Origin: Prorocentrum cordatum | Taxonomy: Eukaryota > Sar > Dinophyceae > Prorocentrales > Prorocentraceae | DNA: 64,000 nt | Direction: 5' to 3' | Assembly: GCA_963575745.1 (NCBI GenBank) | Contig: CAUYUJ010017890.1 | Span: forward strand, 1 to 64,000 | In this document: positions 58,999 to 64,000 of the stretch, in pieces | Layout: each line of letters opens with the position of its first letter | How positions within the stretch are numbered: position 1 is the stretch's first letter | The notes under the pieces: model-generated | Database searches by the model: none | What the model was told of the DNA's origin: nothing | Seen by the model: the letters and a program-made list of their open reading frames with translations, nothing else | Made by a program: the position numbers and the translations under genes

Positions 58999-59765
58999 GC
59001 CTTCCGTGGAGCTCCCTATGGGGCCGCGAAGCGTGTGAGGGGTGTGCCGAAATGGGGCGGCGGTGCCACGCGGACGCTCCCGCTGGGGCCTTCGGTGGAG
59101 CTCCTTATGAGGCCACGAAACGTGCGGGGGGTGCGCCGACATGAAGCGGCGGTGCCATACGGACGATCCCGCTGGGGCCTTCGGTGGAGCTCCCTCTGGG
59201 GCCACGAAACGTGTGAGGGGTGTGCTGAAATGGGGCGGTGGTGCCATGCGGACTCTCCCGCTGGGGCCTTCGGTGGAGCTCCCTTCCCTATGGGGCCACG
59301 AACCGTGTAGCGGTATGCCAAAATGGGGCGGTGGTGCCATGCGGACGCTCCCGCTGGGGCCTTCGGTGGAGCTCCCTATGAGGCCACGAGCCGTGTAAGG
59401 GGTGTGCCAAAATGGGGTGGCGGTGCCATGCGGACGCTCCCGCTGGGGCCTTCGGTGGAGCTCCCTCTGGGGCCACGAAACGTGTGAGGGGTGTGCCAAA
59501 ATGGGGCGGCGGTGCCATGCTGACGCTCCCGCTGGGGCCTTCGGCGGAGCTCCCCATGGGGTCACAAACAGTGTGAGGGGTGTGCCGAAATGGGGCGGTG
59601 GTGCCATGCGGACGCTCCCGTTGGGGCCTTCGGTGGAGCTCCCTGTGGGGCCACGAGCCGTGTGAGGGATGTGCCAACATGGGGCGGCGGTGACGCATGT
59701 AACCGCTGCCACGTTGGCCTTCGGTGGAACTCCCTGTGGTGCCCCGAACCGTGTGAGGGGCGCGG
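58999..59765. repeat. Nine-copy ~90-bp minisatellite
   Basis: TTCGGTGGAGCTCC (or a one-base variant) recurs at 59002, 59091, 59180, 59270, 59362, 59451, 59540, 59630 and 59720 (periods 89-92). Each unit contains GGGGCCACGAAACGTGTGAG, GTGTGCC and AAATGGGGCGG. Periods of 89, 90 and 92 shift frame, so the 468-codon minus frame over it is not a conserved repeat protein. Confidence 0.9.
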
Positions 59766-59920
59766 CGCTGACGATGGCGATGGTGATGATCATGATGATG
59801 TGGATCATGACGATGGCGATGATGATGACGATGATGGCGATGACGATGACGATGACGAGGCGGATGGGAGGAGGGAGGAGGGAGAAGGGGGGGGAGGACG
59901 GGAGGTGAGGTGAGGTGACG
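59766..59920. repeat. GATGGCGATGAC microsatellite
   Basis: GATGAT/GACGATGGC repeats to 59863, then GGAGGGAGGAG. Confidence 0.9.
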
Positions 59921-60008
59921 CGGGGCGCTGTCTCTTCAAAATGAGGACCCAACACCACAGGATGGTGGTGAAATACAAATGGTTTGCCCTTCAATTTTGA
60001 TGGGGACC

Positions 60009-60310
60009 TCAATTCGGCACGCCGCTCACACACTTCGTGAATGTCTGGCGCTCAGCTGGCCCCCGAGACGGCTCCTTCGAGCCTCAATTCGGCACACCCC
60101 TCACGCCCAGTGGACCCCAAAAGGCCCTTCGCTGGCCTCCAAGACCGCCTAGTCCCTCAAGGGGCGCAACACACACACCCCAAAGAAACATTGCACCGAT
60201 TGGTACCGACCCTCGCCGAGGCAGCACTCCTAACACCCACGGGCTGCAACAGCTGCGTGCAAGCTCCCCCTTGGGGGCCCGCCGTGACTCCCGGTCTGCG
60301 ATCTCAACAG
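60009..60310. repeat. Dispersed pair partner of 57740-58050
   Basis: Ordered similarity over 300 bp, same orientation, with substitutions and small indels. Confidence 0.6.
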
Positions 60311-60329
60311 CAAGCAGAACAAAGCAGGA

Positions 60330-61060
60330 AGAGCACGAGGAGGAGGAGGATGGGGGGGGAGGAGTGGCGAGGCACGGCAAGGTCCTGCGGAGCACGTCCT
60401 CGTGCAGGCGGGCCCAGTCCTGGCCACCGCCGTCCTCCCTCCCCCCCCCCATGCGCCGCCGACCCAGGGCCCTGGCCCAGCCTCCACCTCCCCATCCCAG
60501 CCTCAGGTCCTCCCCCCTCCTTCCTCTCAGCGTCCCCCCGCCTTCCCCGGGCTCTCCTCCGTCGCCCCAGTCCCTGCCAGCCCCCTTCTCCCCTGCTTCC
60601 CCCCTCCCCTCCCTCCCAGGACCTCGGCCCTCCCCTTCCTCCCTCCGCTCCCGTCCTGCTCCATTCCCACCCCTCGCTCCCTCCTCTTCCCCCCGCCCTC
60701 CCCTCCCGCATCTCCGGGGCCCGCCTGCCATGACTGCGGCCCTCCCACCTTCTTGCCCCGCCCTGCGCTGCCGAGGACACGCGCACGGGGGGGGGGGTCA
60801 CGGCCGACGGGAGGCGGGGAAGGGCAGAGGAGGGCATCGGGAAGACGAGGGGAAGACGGGGGAGGAAGAGGTGGAGGGGGCATCTCGTTGCACTCCCCGG
60901 CTGGATGCCGAATGCGCCCAGAGGTCGGATGGGGGGGGGGAGGAGGGGGAGGGCCACGAGGAGGGGGAGACGAAGGGTAACGGGGGGGGAGAGGGAATAC
61001 GACGGGTGAGCGAACAAGGAGAATCGCGAGGGGAGGAGAGAGAGAGAGAGAGAGCTGCTC
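60330..61060. other. Pyrimidine- then purine-rich low-complexity region
   Basis: CCCCTCCC-type sequence (60420-60720), then GGGGGA-type (60780-61055) with a GA run. No supportable gene. Confidence 0.5.
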
Positions 61061-61655
61061 AGAGAGCTCAATAGGAGGGCGATGGGAGGAGCAGCGCGGA
61101 GGGGTGGCGCGAGGGAACGCACCCGGGGTAGGATCGGAACTTAGGGGCCCGCGGACGTGGCGCAGGCTGTGCTGCTTCTTGCGGGACGCCGGCTCGGCAG
61201 GGCAGCCGCCCAGGGGATGTCATTGGCCTGACACGCCTGGTGGGTCTGGCGTCGGAGAGAATACATTGGCGCAAGCGCCAGGCGCGGGAAAAAAAAACGC
61301 CGAGGGCCTGCGCCTGCAGCGTCCGCGGCCGTGAAACGCTGTGACGGGCGGGGACGCTGACGGCCACACAGTGAGCTTGCTCAGCCCTCAGAGCGAATTG
61401 GCTGTGTATATTAGCGCAGTGCTACGCAGTGATCCTCCAGGCTGGCGAACATGGAGTGGGGACGATGCACGAAACGAGGGGGCACGAAGCGGAGCAGCAA
61501 GATGAGGGCGGAGCAGGAGGAGACCAGAGGGAGGACCGGGAGGCGATGGGGCATGGACAGCACGATACAGAAGGAGACCAGGGGGAGGACCGGGAGGCGA
61601 GGAGGGAGACCAGCAGGATGGGGAGGAGCGGGGAGTGGCAGAGAGAGGTGGAGGA
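61061..61655. other. Unique then GGGAGGACC-repeated sequence
   Basis: Unique to 61440. GACCAGAGGGAGGACCGGGA and GACCAGGGGGAGGACCGGGA (61524 and 61578) form a short direct duplication. No gene recognised. Confidence 0.4.
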
Positions 61656-61795
61656 GGAGGGGGAGGACGGAGGAGGAGGAGGAGGAGGAGGAGGAGGAGG
61701 AGGAGGAGGAGGAGGAGGAGGAGGAGGAGGAGGAGGAGGGAGAAAAATGAGGAGGAGGAGGAGGAGCAGGAGGAGGAGGCGGAGGGGGAGAGCAA
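61656..61795. repeat. GGA microsatellite
   Basis: Nearly pure GGA at 61667-61740. Confidence 0.95.
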
Positions 61796-62064
61796 GCAGG
61801 ACGGAGAGGAACAGGCATCCTCCGCCTCCCCCGCCTCCTCCCCGCTCCCTTCTTGGACCTCCCGGGGGGCCGTCGAAAACCTCTCCGACGCGCCCGCAGA
61901 CCGAGACGGAGCTCCTCCCACGCCACGCCGCGCGGCGGCCCCGACGACGGCCCCGAAACAGGTGACCGGCCGCGCGCCCGGCCTGCGCCACGCGAGACGC
62001 GAACGTCCCAAGGGCTGGCCCGCCCCGCACCCCTGGGCGCGTGCTCCTGGACGCCCCCCCCCTG

Positions 62065-62240
62065 CAGTCGGGGCGTTGACCTAAGGAACCCCAAATAAGG
62101 AGCGAGGCCCCTTTTTACCATACGTTATAAGTCGATTCCCCATCGGAAAGATGAGGACAACCTGAGGCAAGCTGCGAAACAATTGAGGAGCACGGAGCCC
62201 CTCCCCAACGAAAAGGGTTCCTTCTTCAGGGCCCCGACTG
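62065..62240 (-). mobile_element. MITE-like element, family 2, copy B (inverted)
   Basis: 176 bp, the same length as copy A in the opposite orientation. Ends CAGTCGGGGCGTTGACC and CTTCAGGGCCCCGACTG. The right flank is TA and the left flank is TG, probably one mutated base of the duplication. Confidence 0.85.
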
Positions 62241-62536
62241 TACAGCCGACAGCTGACAAGTGGTCGCGCGCCTGCCTGGGGGGTTCCAAGGGCTCCCAGC
62301 TTCGCGCTGCGCGCTGCGCGAAGCGCGAAAGGCGAATCACGTCGCGCTCTCGCGCCGCCTCCCAGGGGAGAAGAGGAGCGCGAAGCGCGAATAACTTCGC
62401 GCCCTCGAGGGCGCCCTTGGGGGTTCTAAGGCAAAACCAGGGCGAAGATCAAAATTCGGGCGAAGGTGACTCGGAAATCTCTGAGACCCCGGGGTTTGGG
62501 AGGACGTTCCGAGCGCCGCGGCCTTCTCGGAGCGTT

Positions 62537-62576
62537 GCGGAACGCTCTGAGAGCGTTCTGGAACGCTCTGGAACAG
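62537..62576. repeat. GGAACGCTCTGAGAGCGTTC minisatellite
   Basis: Three copies of GAACGCTCTG/GAGCGTTCTG, self-complementary. Confidence 0.8.
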
Positions 62577-62579
62577 ATT

Positions 62580-63090
62580 TATCCTCGTCCCAGCCCCGTC
62601 CGACCATGGCACATCCGCAGCCAGCCCATGAGTTCAAATGCCATTACATTCGAAGGGGAGTGGATGGAGCCTGGCTTGGCCGGTTTTTCGTGGCGGAGGT
62701 TCAAGACTCGGCTGTGCTGACTGCTGCCCTGGGCTGGTCTGGCCCCCGTCGTGTGCGTGGGACGTCCTCGCAGTCTGCCCGAGCTGGCCCCGAGTTTGGT
62801 CCCTGGTTCGGCCAAGAGGTTCTGACAGCCTGCTTGGTTTGGCCAAGTTTGGGGGCCAACTTCGCAAGAGAAGTCCCGACCACTTTGCCCGGTGCTCGAC
62901 CCTTCGTCTGGGGCCAGTCTCGCGGGAGAGGCCCTCACACCTGACCCAACACAGCGGGAAGCAATGCAGCAGAGGCCCCCCAACAGACCCCAGGGGCCCC
63001 CAAGACAGCCCAGGAGCAACTTTCCCAGTATGCTCCCGCTCCGTTCTCCTGCCCCGCTGCCCCCCCCGATCGATGACATCGAGCGAAACA
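62580..63090. other. Unique sequence, no supportable gene
   Basis: Repeated TTGGCCAAG/TTCGGCCAAGAGG words around 62808-62850. Short frames only. Confidence 0.4.
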
Positions 63091-63091
63091 C

Positions 63092-63832
63092 TCACACGCG
63101 CGGTGGCTGCTGACACTCCGAATCCATTCTGCGTTCCTGCATCATGCGTGGAATAACTGGTCGTTCGCGCATGTGGCAGCCACCGAGAATACCAACGTTA
63201 TTGCGAGCACTTGACCCACATTGAGTTCCATGGTCAAGGTGAAACGCGGAGACATGAGGTACCGAACGACTCTGCACCACTAACTTGCTGAAGCGCGCGT
63301 TGGCTCTAGGTATTCCCAGCGTAGTGCCTTTTTGTTTTGCATTGTGCACGCATCTAATGTTTGGCGTCTTCTCTTCCATCCTCCTTCTCCTCCACCATTC
63401 CGTCCCTTGTCCTCCGCCCCCTTCTTCCAATCCCCCTTGTCCTCCTCTTCCTCCTCGTCCTTCTCCTCCTCCTCCTCCTCCAGAAACGGCCCCAAACCCT
63501 GACCCACCCGACAAATGCCGAAACACACCAGACAACTTTCTCAGCTTGTTGCTTCTCATCCTGGAGGAGGCGCAGAACACTGAGGAGTAGCACAAGAGAC
63601 AAGAGACCCCCGGGAACATCCAAAACCTCGGCAGGGAAACCTTCGAGTCTAGAGACAGAGCACGAGGTGAAGGAGCAGGAAGAGGGGTGAGGATGAAACC
63701 TAGGAGCAGCTCAGAAATACCAATCATAACCATGATGCTAAAACTGATGAGAGGCAACACATTCGAACCACCAGCAGGAGCAGGAACAGGAGGAAAGCAA
63801 CGAGCAGTGTAAAGCGGATGCAGGATATGCAT
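63092..63832 (-). CDS. Unidentified 246-residue open frame with a membrane-type segment
   Basis: The minus frame starts with an ATG at 63832. Residues 20-60 are hydrophobic (SNVLPLISFSIMVMIGISEL then LLGFILTPLPAPS), followed by a Ser/Arg-rich part and a Gly/Arg-rich repeat encoded by the CCT tract at 63440-63480. A normal-looking C-terminal part follows (TLGIPRANARFSKLVVQSRS, then HLDHGTQCGSSARNNVGILG). That the frame survives through unique sequence on both sides of the repeat favours coding. No family is recognised, and an exon boundary at the repeat is possible. Confidence 0.35.
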   Translation of the reverse strand: MHILHPLYTARCFPPVPAPAGGSNVLPLISFSIMVMIGISELLLGFILTPLPAPSPRALSLDSKVSLPRFWMFPGVSCLLCYSSVFCASSRMRSNKLRKLSGVFRHLSGGSGFGAVSGGGGGGEGRGGRGGQGGLEEGGGGQGTEWWRRRRMEEKTPNIRCVHNAKQKGTTLGIPRANARFSKLVVQSRSVPHVSAFHLDHGTQCGSSARNNVGILGGCHMRERPVIPRMMQERRMDSECQQPPRV

Positions 63833-63862
63833 ATATATATATACACATATATATAATGAAAC
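63825..63862. repeat. AT microsatellite
   Basis: ATATGCATATATATATATAC and following TATA repeats, unusual in this GC-rich window. Confidence 0.9.
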
Positions 63863-64000
63863 CGAGGGGTGGATAGAGAGGAGGAGGAGGGATGAGGAAG
63901 AGGAGGGATGACGGAGGATGGGCGAGGGACCGGAAGAGAGGGCGAGGATCAGAGACAGCGGCGGTCGAAGAATCCAGCCTTCCAGGCACCTCTGGGCAGG

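Noticed and set aside
58627-60033. 468-codon minus-strand repeat protein
   Set aside because: The underlying minisatellite has unit lengths that are not multiples of three, so the repeated peptide changes register from unit to unit.
1-64000. Dinoflagellate spliced-leader sequence, rRNA, tRNA or CRISPR arrays
   Set aside because: I scanned for the conserved spliced-leader core and typical tRNA/rRNA signatures and saw none. Regular repeats here lack the spacer diversity of CRISPR arrays.

Overview
This window looks like nuclear DNA of a dinoflagellate, possibly a GC-rich Prorocentrum-like species (inference). The clues are high GC, a very large Ty1/copia polyprotein with a CX2CX4HX6C knuckle of the kind I associate with dinoflagellates, huge trinucleotide microsatellites (GGA/CCT, GAC/GTC, TCA), many short inverted-repeat elements, and few intact genes. 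There are no bacterial operons, Shine-Dalgarno sites, CRISPR arrays, rRNA genes or tRNA genes that I can recognise. Most long open frames are translations of triplet repeats and are not genes.

Layout. 1-6.6 kb: microsatellites, one 193-bp inverted-repeat element, and a GAC array with conserved islands enclosed by inverted flanks. 7.4-14 kb: a segment bounded by 39-bp inverted repeats and a 'CCGCCACAAAAGG' satellite. It encloses about 4.5 kb of minus-strand, protein-like but interrupted frames (8095-12566) that I cannot assign to a family. 14-20 kb: GGA/CCT tracts alternating with minus-strand coding fragments, one carrying a RanBP2-type zinc finger. 20-38 kb: dispersed repeats, several families of 130-260 bp inverted-repeat (MITE-like) elements, an approximately 82-bp satellite, and a 1.4 kb GTC/GCC array.

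38423-48220: a nearly complete copia-type LTR retrotransposon. It has 183-bp LTRs, a tRNA primer site, a 2,819-codon gag-pro-int-RT frame, and an RNase H part displaced by one frameshift. 49.1-50.0 kb: the 3' RNase H end of a non-LTR retrotransposon, minus strand. 50-64 kb: minisatellites, further copies of the inverted-repeat elements, a perfect 399-bp-period tandem duplication, a 9-copy minisatellite of about 90 bp, and one minus-strand open frame near the end.

The picture is an accessory, repeat-driven part of a genome. The copia element is the only confidently identified gene system. The minus-strand fragments at 8-19.8 kb are probably decayed or intron-split host or element genes. Single-base frameshifts and in-frame TGA codons recur in them, which fits either decay or residual assembly indels.
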